Both the position numbers and the translations under genes were made by a program. The notes beneath the pieces were generated by a model. The model was given only the letters and a program-made list of their open reading frames with translations, ran no database searches and was not told where the DNA came from. A DNA stretch of 64,000 bases, taken from assembly GCA_945910005.1 (NCBI GenBank), contig OX246741.1, forward strand, positions 52,502,255-52,566,254. Direction: 5' to 3'. The DNA comes from Isoperla grammatica (Eukaryota > Arthropoda > Insecta > Plecoptera > Perlodidae). Below are positions 1-10,665 of this stretch, piece after piece (within the stretch, counting starts at the first letter, position 1; every line of letters starts with the position of its first letter).

Positions 1-3000
1 CTAATCTTACAGAACTATAAGACCCGAAGCTGTGGCCGTACATGATGATTCGGGAACAGTTCACTCGCACGCTGTCACCGAGACGTCTGATGAGATGGCT
101 GTAATCTTACAGAACTATAAGACCCGAAGCTGTGGCCGTACATGATGATGCACGGACAGTTCACTCGCACGCTGTCACCGAGACGTCTGATGAGATGGCT
201 GTAATCTTACAGAACTATAAGACCCGAAGCTGTGGCCGTACATGATGTTGCAGGAACAGTTCACTCGGACGCTGTCACCGAGACGTCTGATGAGATGGCT
301 CTAATCTTACAGAACTATTAGACCCGAAGCTGTGGCCGTACATGATGATGCACGGACAGTTCACTCGGACGCTGTCACCAAGACGTCTGATGAGATGGCT
401 CTAATCTTACAGAATTATAAGACCCGAAGCTGCGGCCGTACATGATGATGCACGGACAGTTCACTCGGACGCTGTCACCGAGACGTCTGATGAGATGGCT
501 CTATCTTACAGAACTATAAGACCCGAAGCTGTGGCCGTACATGATGATGCACACTCGGACGCTGTCACCGAGACGTCTGATGAGATGGCTCTAATCTTAC
601 ATAACTATAAGACCCGAAGCTGTGGCCGTACATGATGATGCACGGACAGTTCACTCGGACGCTGTCACCGAGACGTCTGATGAGATGGCTCTAATCTTAC
701 ATAACTATAAGACCCGAAGCTGTGGCCGTACACGATGATGCAGGAACAGTTCACTCGGACGCTGTCACCGAGACGTCTGATGAGATGGCTCTAATCTTAC
801 AGAACTATAAGACCCGAAGCTGTGGCCGTACATGATGATGCAGGAACAATTCACTCGGACGCTGTCACCGAGACGTCTGATGAGATGGCTCTTATCTTAC
901 AGAACTATAAGACCCGAAGCTGTGGCCGTACATGATGATGCAGGAACAGTTCACTCGGACGCTGTCACCGAGACGTCTGATGAGATGGCTCTTATCTTAC
1001 AGAACTATAAGACCCGAAGCTGTGGCCGTACAGGATGATGCAGGAACAGTTCACTCGGACGCTGTCACCGAGACGTCTGATGAGATGGCTCTAATCTTAC
1101 AGAACTATAAGACTCGAAGCTGTGGCCGTACATGATGATGCACTCGGACGCTGTCACCGAGACGTCTGATCAGATGGCTCTAATCTTACAGAACTATAAG
1201 ACCCGAAGCTGTGGCCGTACAGGATGATGCAGGAACAGTTCACTCGGACGCTGTCACCGAGACGTCTGATGAGATGGCTCTTATCTTACAGAACTATAAG
1301 ACCCGAAGCTGTGGCCGTACATGATGATGCACGGACAGTTCACTCGGACGCTGTCACCTAGACGTCTGATGAGATGGCTCTAATCTTACAGAACTATAAG
1401 ACCCGAAGCTGTGGCCGTACATGATGATGCACGGACAGTTCACTCGGACGCTGTCACCGAGACGTCTGATGAGATGGCTCTAATCTTACAGAACTATAAG
1501 ACCCGAAGCTGTGGCCGTACACGATGATGCAGGAACAGTTCACTCGGACGCTGTCACCGAGACGTCTGATGAGATGGCTCTAATCTTACAGAACTATAAG
1601 ACCCGAAGCTGTGGCCGTACATGATGATGCACGGACAGTTCACTCGGACGCTGTCACCGAGACGTCTGATGAGATGGCTCTAATCTTACAGAACTATAAG
1701 ACCCGAAGCTGTGGCCGTACACGATGATGCACGGACAGTTCACTCGGACGCTGTCACCGAGACGTCTGATGAGATGGCTCTAATCTTACAGAACTATAAG
1801 ACCCGAAGCTGTGGCCGTACATGATGATGCACGGACAGTTCACTCGGACGCTGTCACCGAGACGTCTGATGAGATGGCTCTAATCTTACAGAACTATAAG
1901 ACCCGAAGCTGTGGCCGTACATGATGATGCACGGACAGTTCACTCGGACGCTGTCACCGAGACGTCTGATGAGATGGCTCTAATCTTACAGAACTATAAG
2001 ACCCGAAGCTGTGGCCGTACACGATGATGCAGGAACAGTTCACTCGGACGCTGTCACCGAGACGTCTGATGAGATGGCTCTAATCTTACAGAACTATAAG
2101 ACCCGAAGCTGTGGCCGTACAGGATGATGCAGGAACAATTCACTCGGACGCTGACACCGAGACGTCTGATGAGATGGTTCTAATCTTACAGAACTATAAG
2201 ACCCGAAGCTGTGGCCGTACATGATGATGCAGGAACAGTTCACTCGGACGCTGTCACCGAGACGTCTGATGAGATGGCTCTAATCTTACAGAACTATAAG
2301 ACCCGAAGCTGTGGCCGTACACGATGATGCACGGACAGTTCACTCGGACGCTGTCACCGAGACGTCTGATGAGATGGCTCTAATCTTACAGAACTATAAG
2401 ACCCGAAGCTGTGGCCGTACACGATGATGCAGGAACAGTTCACTCGGACGCTGTCACCGAGACGTCTGATGAGATGGCTCTAATCTTACAAAACTATAAG
2501 ACCCGAAGCTGTGGCCGTACACGATGATGCACGGACAGTTCACTCGGACGCTGTCACCGAGACGTCTGATGAGATGGCTCTAATCTTACAGGACTATAAG
2601 ACCCGAAGCTGTGGCCGTACACGATGATGCACGAGCAATTCACTCGGACGCTGTCACCGAGACGTCTGATGAGATGGCTCTAATCTTACAGAACTATAAG
2701 ACCCGAAGCTGTGGCCGTACAGGATGATGCAGGAACAATTCACTCGGACGCTGACACCGAGACGTCTGATGAGATGGTTCTAATCTTACAGAACTATAAG
2801 ACCCGAAGCTGTGGCCGTACATGATGATGCAGGAACAGTTCACTCGGACGCTGTCACCGAGACGTCTGATGAGATGGCTCTAATCTTACAGAACTATAAG
2901 ACCCGAAGCTGTGGCCGTACATGATGATGCAGGAACTGTTCACTCGGACGCTGTCACCGAGACGTCTGATGAGATGGCTCTAATCTTACAGAACTATAAG

Positions 3001-3702
3001 ACCCGAAGCTGTGGCCGTACATGATGATGCACGGACAGTTCACTCGGACGCTGTCACCGAGACGTCTGATGAGATGGCTCTAATCTTACAGAACTATAAG
3101 ACCCGAAGCTGTGGCCGTACATGATGATGCACGCACAATTCACTCGGACGCTGTCACCGAGACGTCTGATGAGATGGCTCTAATCTTACAGAACTATAAG
3201 ACCCGAAGCTGTGGCCGTACATGATGATGCACGCACAATTCACTCGGACGCTGTCACCGAGACGTCTGATGAGATGGCTCTAATCTTACAGAACTATAAG
3301 ACCCGAAGCTGTGGCCGTACATGATGATGCACGGACAGTTCACTCGGACGCTGTCACCGAGACGTCTGATGAGATGGCTCTAATCTTACAGAACTATAAG
3401 ACCCGAAGCTGTGGCCGTACATGATGATGCACGAGCAATTCACTCGGACGCTGTCACCGAGACGTCTGATGAGATGGCTCTAATCTTACAGAACTATAAG
3501 ACCCGAAGCTGTGGCCGTACACGATGATGCAGGAACAGTTCACTCGGACGCTGTCACCGAGACGTCTGATGAGATGGCTCTAATCTTACAGAACTATAAG
3601 ACCCGAAGCTGTGGCCGTACATGATGATGCAGGAACAGTTCACTCGGACGCTGTCACCGAGACGTCTGATGAGATGGCTCTAATCTTACAGAACTATAAG
3701 AC
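1..3702 (+). repeat. 100-bp satellite array with hammerhead-like monomers
   Basis: The array holds 37 complete head-to-tail monomers of 100 bp plus a 23-base partial copy ending at 3702; it begins at the window edge, so more copies probably lie upstream. Most differences lie in one segment (reading GCACGGACAGTT, GCAGGAACAGTT, GCACGCACAATT and so on). Three indels (one base near 503, 9 bases near 551, 11 bases near 1142) account for the departure from exact 100-base phasing. Every monomer keeps CTGATGA (once CTGATCA, near 1169) and CCCGAAG on the + strand, spaced as the two core boxes of a hammerhead ribozyme. Short frames of up to 68 codons arise because the period is not a multiple of three; they are not genes. 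That it is a tandem satellite is certain; the ribozyme reading is inference. Confidence 0.97.
1657..1747 (+). ncRNA. Candidate hammerhead-like fold in one satellite monomer
   Basis: This is a representative monomer. Seen in order: CCGAG (1657-1661), CTGATGA (1666-1672), a hairpin with GG/CC (1676-1677 with 1702-1703) and TCTTA/TAAGA (1684-1688 with 1697-1701), GAA (1705-1707), GCTGT (1708-1712) pairing with ACAGT (1735-1739), T1740 at the expected cleavage position giving a GUU triplet, and CTCGG (1743-1747) closing on CCGAG. Known hammerheads have CUGANGA, GAAA and an NUH cleavage triplet, and several animal satellites encode them. Weak points: position 15.1 is G rather than A (G-U wobble), stem II is bulged, and stem I has an ACGT/CA internal loop against the core. 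Activity is unproven. Confidence 0.3.
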
Positions 3703-3929
3703 AATTGTCTGGTTCTGTGAATGTCCTCTGCGGGCGAGCAGATGAGAGCACACACAAACGAGACTGTTGTCCAAAAAATAACTTTGTGAATGATTAAAGC
3801 GTGGTTCACAATTGAAATAAGAGTTGGTTTAGTGAAACTCGCGCGAGCGGAACATGCGAAGCACATCGCGAAGGTTCGAGAACAAGCTAGCGCGCACGCG
3901 CGGGATGTTCGCGCGTCGGAGATTGCACA
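3703..3929. other. Satellite border, no gene seen
   Basis: Sequence leaves the 100-bp period abruptly after ATAAGAC at 3702. What follows is unique in the window and becomes CpG-rich from about 3840 (many GCGCG motifs). Short overlapping frames at 3790-4093 have no recognisable domain and run into the Penelope-like tail, so I do not call them genes. Confidence 0.6.
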
Positions 3930-4085
3930 GCAGTGTGAGGCACAGTCGCTGGGTAGAGCTGGATCGAGTAGATTCTCTCAGTGACTGTCTCTTCACTCTG
4001 AAGATGGACTATGCAATTAGTCCGAAACGTCAGGTTTTAATAAACGACAGACACGGCGACACCCGACAGCCAAGAATTATTAATA
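3930..4085 (+). mobile_element. Penelope-like element tail fragment, copy 1
   Basis: The segment aligns by eye with the reverse complement of 41630-41800: both share GAGCTGGA-CGAGTAG, then CTGAAGATGG, a short hairpin, CCGAAACGTCAG, GACA/GACG, and ACCCGA-AGCCAAG. This arrangement resembles the terminal region of Penelope-like retroelements, which are known to carry hammerhead motifs. The core CTGAAGA (3999-4005) is followed by a GGACT/AGTCC stem and GAAA. No reverse transcriptase or GIY-YIG coding sequence is left. The family assignment rests on recollection of such tails, not on a search. Confidence 0.5.
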
Positions 4086-4888
4086 AGGTTTAACCGAATT
4101 GGAACATACAATAACAATGCTGTGGTTCACATCCGTCACAGTGGATTGGAATAGTGATAAGAAATAAATCAATTCCATTTTTTCAATTTCAACTTCACAT
4201 GATGCACCTTATGACAAACCAATCAGAACGCAAAAGAGCCATATGAAAAGGTCAACTACGGAAATCAAAACAAAAACAGTGGTACCGTATATTTAGCTTT
4301 GCTGTATATAGTCACTCATAATAAGTTCACAATTAAGGCATCTCTTTGACTACTGATATAAGCAACTAGTCGTCAGTTGTGAACCAGTTGCTTGTTATTT
4401 CATTATTTAACTGTTTCTTATTGCAACTCTTATTTCAAATGAGAATCGGGCTTAAGAAAACACGTGATCAAGAGGTTAGCAGATAACCAGCAAACAAACC
4501 AACTAAAAGTAACAACTTGTAACTGATGGAGAAGACAATAAAATACAACATATTTAAACGGTATGCATTATGCAATAGGCCTATTCATATTATAATTATT
4601 TTCACAATTTGTGAGGCGAAGTAAATATTAATATTTCAGACTTTCTTCTCAAGTCGTGCTGGAGCCCCATTGAAGTCCTCCACAGAAGAGCGTTCGATAC
4701 AAATGTTTTGGCGCTTGAGAAACCAATTCGAAGCACCAGAATGTTTCTTTAGTTCTATACTTGAATAGCCCCGTTTTATTTGTTCTGAGAACGACTCTAT
4801 TAAATCGGACCGCTATATTTATTTGTTTCAATAAAAACAAAGTTTTACTTTAAGTCAGAAAAAAACATCTGATAGCGTATAATTAGCC
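4086..4888. other. AT-rich DNA without recognised features
   Basis: I find no reading frame of note, no inverted repeat and no match to other repeats of the window. The 63-codon minus-strand frame at 4649-4840 shows no family signature. Confidence 0.6.
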
Positions 4889-4959
4889 GATGGTGGAATA
4901 GAGCCCACGATACTTTAAACAATGTACCGTGCACTACCAATGAGCTACAGCGTACCTCC
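4889..4959 (-). repeat. Degenerate tRNA-like sequence (pseudogene or SINE head)
   Basis: Read on the minus strand, the 71 bases contain TAGCTCATTGGTAGTGC, close to a pol III A box in a D arm, and GTGG-GCTCTATT-CCAC, a T-arm-like hairpin with a poor B box. The acceptor stem does not pair well, so this is not a functional tRNA. A tRNA-derived retroposon head or a tRNA pseudogene is the best reading. Confidence 0.4.
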
Positions 4960-6003
4960 AATTTCCGTGCATGGATATGTGGTATTTCCTATTTAGGGCA
5001 ACCGCGTGTATCATAACTCAGTTTTAACAGTTGCCATTTTATGAACCTGGCTACGACTTGGGTGGCAGCGGAAGCTTTACGAAAATATATTCCCGCCCGG
5101 AATATTCTTTAATAAAACGCGGAGCTGGGCCGTCTGAACTGAACTAAACGCGCCCGGACGAGTTATGGGCGAACCAACTGAGTTAGGATTCAAATCAGGC
5201 TGTTGTGGTGGTAGTCGTCAAGTTTTCTTGGTAACATAGCAACTTTACAGCTCTCCTAATCGGTCGGAGATGCGAGGGTGATGGAGAGAGGGGACGTGAT
5301 GGGACTACCTAACACGTTGCAGATCGAGGGACTGCGGAAGTGGGAACATGACTGTGGTTGTGGCGGAATGATCGTTTTGAAATGTGGGATTGGTTGGATT
5401 CTAGAGGGATTAATAATTTTGTATAGTACAGGTTGAGTGTTATTGGGTGCAGAGTAGGTATTGGCAACAGTAATGATGGTTAATAACATACAGAATAGGG
5501 GGCATCGTAAAACGAACAAATTACATGAAATCAATTTAAATTATATTTTAATTAGTTGACATTGATATTCATTTCGTAAATAGGGGCAAGAAAGTGTTGA
5601 ACCTTCAAGTTATATTGCATTAGCTTAGCTTCATGGTACACTACCTTAAAATGAGCTTAGAACAACCGAATACAAAATTTGTAATGCCTATATATGCTAC
5701 TCGCACATTCATATTCGTAACATATGTTACCAGTGAACTAAAACGTACTTTAAATTTAAATGTATATTATTATCTAAGGAATAAAAGGATTAACCTAGTT
5801 ATAAATGAATTAAAGTTAAATGATTCTATTTGATTTCCATAGTCCATTGCCACAGATATTTTTACCAGCTGAGACATGGAATTTTATTCCCCAAAGAGAT
5901 ATAAAGGTTGGCAACGGATTGTTGGTCACTATTTCCATAACAACCATATAGTGTACTTTTATTCATATCATCTATAATAAACTTTGTGTTTGTAGGCTAT
6001 AAC
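4960..6003. other. Intergenic; weak copy of a dispersed repeat at 5180-5290
   Basis: About 5180-5290 (ATTCAAATCAGG, then AGCTCTCCTAATCGGTCGGAGATG) is matched loosely by 12798-12900 (ATTCAAATCAGG, then AGCTCTCCTGATCGTTGGAAGATG), suggesting an old dispersed repeat. The remainder is AT-rich, with two unremarkable frames (5256-5534 minus, 5633-5833 plus) that match nothing I know. Confidence 0.45.
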
Positions 6004-6275
6004 CAATGATATTCAACAGCTAGAGTAGGCTAGATGCGCAGCCTAGCAACCACAAGCGTGTCAATTAGAAGCCATCTTGAAATGGGCAAATAGCACAGGC
6101 GGGAATAGGAGTCTCTAGTGCGACTTTCTGCCGCTCGCAGCGCTAGCAGTACTGAAAGGTCCAAATTAGCATGTAAATTGCCCATTTCAAAATGGCTTCT
6201 AATTCCTACGCTCGCTACTGAGTGGAAGGTTGGGGGACTGGTGATCTAGCCTACTATAGCTGTTGAATATCATTA
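6004..6275. mobile_element. Foldback MITE with 8-bp target duplication
   Basis: The 272-bp element has terminal inverted repeats beginning [C/T]AATGATATTCAACAGC, with one mismatch in about 30 bases, and a second internal inverted pair around GAAGCCATCTTGAAATGGGC and its complement near 6178-6202. It is flanked on both sides by GCTATAAC (5996-6003 and 6276-6283), an 8-bp duplication as made by hAT-type transposases. It encodes nothing and must have been moved in trans. The superfamily assignment rests on duplication length only. Confidence 0.8.
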
Positions 6276-6283
6276 GCTATAAC

Positions 6284-7012
6284 AATCTACATTTGGTCAC
6301 TATGGATAGTCTGCAATTTATTGTTTGTCAGATACTTTCCATTGCGAATATAGTGTTAAACTCTCCATCTGTCATACATGTTAACATATATACTATGCGA
6401 CTAAGCATACACAAACAATATCAAGGACAAAACTTTGATACCATCAACATAAAAAAAAAAACACATTGTGGTAATATGTACAGCAAAGATATAAACTAGG
6501 ACAGAACTCAAATGACAGTTTTTATAGAAAATACAGCGTTCAGTTGAATTCATTACGTTAAGCTTTAGACGAATGCAACCTCGTTTGGCGAACTTTATCA
6601 CAGTAGGCCTACGAGATCACGGGTTCAAGAGAACTGGTGAATGATATCGTAAACTGGGTGAGACGTTCAGTGTATCATAGAGTCGGCATCTCCCTAAGAC
6701 GGAAGCTTTACTATTCATCGATTCTAGATGTTTCTGCTAAATTTGATGATAAATGTTTTTGTTTTATTTATGTAGGTTGTAAAGTTGAATTGGGTTGTAA
6801 AATAGTCGTTGGTTAAGAAAACTGTAGAAGAGAATTGAATGAATGTTCGATGATGATGTGGCTGTCAATAAAAATGATTGTTTATGGTACTGGCACGTAA
6901 AACATATTGAATATAAACTAAAGTATGACAAGTTGTAAATAATCATGGCAATACATTTATGGCTACGACAAATTACACGCGGCTGTGATAATCCGAACAC
7001 AAGTGCTGTTAC
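6284..7012. other. AT-rich intergenic stretch
   Basis: No gene or repeat is supported here. Overlapping short frames on both strands (6263-6499, 6401-6601, 6764-7042) lack any domain signature and have the composition of AT-rich noise. Confidence 0.55.
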
Positions 7013-7194
7013 AGTCACATGCACAAACATTTGGCGACGCAAAATTAACGTTCATTAAAAATGGCAAACTTGCTGGTACAGATATACTTGCGAAACACAT
7101 ATTTGCGCCGTAAAATACTTTTGTGCATCCGGTTTAATCATTTTGCGGACGCATGACAACAGTTGCGTCCGCAAGTAACTTTGTGCATGAGGCT
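7013..7194. mobile_element. Foldback MITE of the CATGCACAAA family, shortened copy
   Basis: It aligns with the reverse complement of 49494-49739: shared blocks are CATGCACAAA, GTTCATTAAAAAT, TTTTGTGCATCCGGTTTAAT, and the inner hairpin TTGCGGACGCA/TTGCGTCCGCAA. The ends are AGTCACATGCACAAA and TTTGTGCATGAGGCT in inverted orientation. Compared with the other copy it lacks roughly 60 bases of the interior. No protein is encoded. Confidence 0.7.
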
Positions 7195-8443
7195 GCAATA
7201 TTAAATATTAGAAAAACTAAAATTGCAAAAATAGTATCTACGTAAGATTTAAACGAGTACTCAGTATTGTGTCAACTGTGTTACATGAGTGTTTCGCGCA
7301 ATCAACAAAAATCATTTTTCGTTACGTACTTTATTAAAAATCAGATCGATTGCAGCTGGCCAATAACAATTGGATTAAAAACGTTCTAGCATACAAACCA
7401 ATGCAATTACATTATCAATCCCCGCTTGCAATAACCGATTGATATGTGATGAAAATCTAATTTTAAAAGTAGGACCACTATTTTAAAACCTTAGGGATTT
7501 GGTCAGAAGTTTTGTTAATTTTTTTGTGCTCTGCTAACGGTGTAGCTATTTAACTTTGTAAGTTTAGTTTAATGAGGACTGTGGTTGCTATAACGCCCCC
7601 ACTGTCAAGTGGTCTAGACAACCAGACCGTTAGATTCTACCCCAATATCCCTGTCACCCTCAGGTACTCGAGCAAAACGTCCGTGTTAATCTGATAACTA
7701 TTATTATTACTTCGTTACCAGTTTGACCCGTGAATGAATGCTTTAATTAAGCGAGTTTAAACACGTTTATCCCCCTTGTGACTGTTTTCAACGAGGGTCT
7801 ACTCAACTTAGTGCAGGCTATGTTGGCACGTTCTTGTTATAGATTAGCACACCTTCATGGCGGGCTGAACAGAAATAGGTCATTTTGTAACAAAATTGTC
7901 ATATTGGGAATACTCAGCTGTAAATATTGCTGTTTTATAGTGTGCTTCAAATTTAATTGCAAAAGCTATGTCAAATTTATCTGCGTGTGTGAAAAGTATG
8001 AATTGACATATTTCTAATCACGGCTGCGATTTGAACCCAAGTCTCCAACATAATATGCCAATACAACATCTGGTTTACATGCATTATACACATTCCAAGT
8101 TCTAGTAATTGTAAGATGTTTAAACTTCTAGTTATAACTAAATTATTTCCAAACTAGAGTGTATCTTATAGGTTATAATGAACTCCAGTCATTTTATTAC
8201 TCCATTATACCAATTCATTGTTACAAGGCGAGATGAAAATATACCTACTATAAAGAACGTTAAATGTATTTTACAATGCTATTGAACATTCAACACCTTT
8301 GCACGGTTGCTAATATGCAATGATTATAACCTTCACTTTAATAGACCAAAAATAAAGGTATACGTTCAATTATTTCCAGCTAATATCAACTGTGAATAAC
8401 AATTATTTGGTAGTTTTATGTATGACTTGGAGCCATGTTGAGC
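7195..8443. other. AT-rich intergenic stretch
   Basis: I see no gene. A minus-strand tRNA B-box-like string (GGGTTCAAATCGC, around 8026-8039) may be a retroposon relic but has no convincing A box. The 79-codon frame at 7778-8017 matches nothing I recognise. Confidence 0.5.
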
Positions 8444-8451
8444 TACAAATA

Positions 8452-9769
8452 CAGAGGCGGACTGGGGGGGTAAGGGCCTCGTACGGAAAAGGATTTTGGG
8501 GGCCCCGGAACTTGGCGAAGTTGAAAGGGGTCTGGGGCGAAGCCCCAGCCGCCGGAGGCGAAAATTTTTCAGCCTATTATTTTGTGTAGAACGCATATAA
8601 ACACGTTTAAAAATCGATAAATAATGATAGTTATGTGGAACAACGACAACGTGTTGAACTGTGAACACCATTTTAAAAAACGAAATTGAAGAAAAAACTT
8701 CCCAACTCTGGCAGTTTTATATTGTATATTTAAAACTATATTGTTTCTTAACCTTCTACAAATATCGACTATAGTCGTCCACTCGCATCTCGTAATTTTT
8801 ACTCGTAACGAGGGAGCGGGATGTAGGTGGGGTCTGGGGCTACGCCCCTGCCGCCGGAGACAACTTTGCCGAAGGCGAAACAATTTTCAGTTCTGCATGA
8901 TGCTTACTGGCCTAAAACGCGTTTTGAGACGATATCCTATCATTAAAAACAATGAAACCAAAGTCAATATTGCATTTATAATTCCTTACTTAGGATAGAA
9001 GTGCGATCCTGTAATTTGAGAAAGGTAGCCTATATGGCTAGTGCTGCGCGGGATCGGATTTCAGTAGGCTGCGATAGATATATTTTTGCCTAAATGTTCG
9101 CTTTTGAAAATTTTGAACCCTTATAAACACGCGATCAGCCCGATGTGTCATTTTTCTGATATAACAAAGTTTACTCGCAAACTATCAAAAGTCACTCTCA
9201 AGTTGCGAGCTAGCGAGCAGTAATTTGGAGGATCGTTGTTTCCTATTAATGTTTTTAGAACGCATATAAACATGTGTTAAAATCGATGTTGAACTGTGAA
9301 CACCACTGTTCAAGAGTATATTAAAGAAAGAACTTTCCCAACACTGGCAGTTGGATATTTCAAACTATATTGTTTCCTATAAATTTGTTTAGAATGTTTA
9401 TAAACATGTTTAAAAAAAGATACACGACGATAAATATGTGGAACACATATTGGACTGTGAACCACTTTGGAAATTTAATTAAAGAAATAACTTTCCCAAC
9501 AATTTGGAATGTTATATATTTCAAAATTAAACTAGACGAGGAAAGCGGAAATCTTTGTAGCACTTGTACATGGTCTATTTGATACGTTATGTCCCTTTCT
9601 ACACTGACATGAGTTGAAATATTATGCTCTTCTTACTATTTAGTTGCATAATCTATATAGCGTAAGATATGTATTTTCAGGGGGTTGGGTGGTGGCCCCC
9701 AAGGGGGCCCCCACTCGGGGGGGGCCCCGTACGGGTTTCCGTAGTTCCGTACCTGCCAGTCCGCCCCTG
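8452..9769. mobile_element. Non-autonomous hAT-like transposon, 1318 bp
   Basis: The ends are CAGAGGCGGACTGG and CCAGTCCGCCCCTG, inverted copies of the CAG-GGCGGACTGG type typical of hAT elements, and an exact 8-bp target duplication TACAAATA lies at 8444-8451 and 9770-9777. The interior has G/C homopolymer tracts near both ends, palindromic GGGGTCTGGGGC-like segments at 8529 and 8833, and three diverged direct copies of a segment starting TAGAACGCATATAAACA (about 8586, 9258, 9389). No transposase frame is present. Confidence 0.92.
8578..9490 (+). repeat. Three internal subrepeats of the hAT-like element
   Basis: Copies begin near 8578, 9239 and 9370 with TTTT[A/G]-[T/G]AGAA-GC/GT-ATAAACA, continue through an AT-rich segment and include GAACTGTGAACACC or GGACTGTGAACCACT. 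They diverge by point changes and indels, and the first is separated from the others by unrelated sequence. Internal subrepeats are common in non-autonomous hAT elements. Confidence 0.6.
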
Positions 9770-9849
9770 TACAAATAATTAAATAATATGAAGTGAGACG
9801 CAAAAAAGGAATGTATGGTTAGCGTATTCAGATATCGCAATTGTAAAAC

Positions 9850-9922
9850 GTATTTATCGAACCCCGATCCTCCTTCTTTACGTCCAAAACTCTTGCCAAT
9901 TGAGCCACCGGAGCTACGGACA
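9850..9922 (-). repeat. tRNA-derived retroposon head
   Basis: On the minus strand the order is GTAGCTCCGG, TGGCTCAATTGG (a good pol III A box), then GGGGTTCGAT (a good B box start), spaced as in a tRNA. The arms are degenerate and the B box ends in AAAT rather than CC, so it is a SINE head or tRNA pseudogene. It runs toward the neighbouring hAT-like element; no tail is evident. Confidence 0.5.
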
Positions 9923-10197
9923 TATATCTGTGTGTATATATCGTGAGATTGCAGCCACTTGGGGTAAAATCTCTAGCTAGACCCAAGCTAGGGGTAAAAC
10001 GGTGGCCCACATTTCGAATGCGAGTTAAATCGTTTAAGGGGGCGAAAGCTCGAGTTACCGAACCGGGGGCTAATTGTGATACAATCTGTGGTTTGGTCAT
10101 CTACTACACCACAACAACCCCTACCCTGTCAAGGACACTCGCTCGCCTGGTGGAGGGTTGGAGAACTACAAGTTGAAAGTGTTTATCTATAGTTGTC

Positions 10198-10339
10198 CCA
10201 AGATTACCTTACTCATGCTTTCGTCACAGGCGACTGGTTCGTAGCCAATCAGCGATCGGTATTGGCCCGGATGTGTCTCGGGCGGTTCGCTGGTTGGCTG
10301 CGACTGCCCCGGATGTGACGAAAGCAGGTGTAATCTTGG
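10198..10339. mobile_element. Foldback MITE, about 142 bp
   Basis: Inverted ends CCAAGATTAC and TAATCTTGG enclose a second inverted pair TGCTTTCGTCA/TGACGAAAGCA. The core GGTTCGTAGCCAATCAGCG recurs, with changes, at 38855-38983, showing a dispersed family. No target duplication could be fixed with certainty. Confidence 0.65.
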
Positions 10340-10464
10340 CTTCACTTATACTACAATCCAACAACATGACCTTGACGGTAAACGATACACATGATTATGA
10401 ATCAATAATTTAAAACTAAAAAAAAAACATTTTCATTCTTAATTTGTTGATATAATATATATAT

Positions 10465-10665
10465 ACTCAGAAAACTGGCGGAGAGTCCGGAAGAAGATGA
10501 AGAAGAAGATGTTGAAGAAGATATGTCAGTGGCACATGAAGGAAGAAAAGGGGTGAAGCGTCAGGCATGGCTTAGGTAGACCCGAGGCCCAAGTGATGGT
10601 TGGAACCTCCCACCCTACCCGACTCTATCGTTGGTACAGGGACAGATGTTGATTGATGTATTCAG
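10465..10665 (+). mobile_element. Retroposon 3' fragment, copy 1
   Basis: The segment AGAAAACTGGCGGAGAGTCC to GGGACAGATGTTGATTGATG matches 63183-63402 closely over AGGGGTGAAGCGTCAGGCAT and GTAGACCCGAGGCCC, and less closely the minus-strand copies at 43427-43640 and 45138-45352. The upstream part is GAAGAAGAT-rich and could encode the acidic end of a protein. It looks like the 3' end of a non-LTR retrotransposon, but no reverse transcriptase is present, so the clade is unknown. Confidence 0.5.

Noticed and set aside
832..1135. 67-68 codon frames in the 100-bp satellite
   Set aside because: They arise because three monomers make a 300-base reading cycle; they vanish in most monomers and show no selection on the frame.
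1..3702. CRISPR-like regular spacing
   Set aside because: Monomers are contiguous with no unique spacers, and the context is eukaryotic.
4889..4959. Functional tRNA gene
   Set aside because: The acceptor stem does not pair and the B box is poor.
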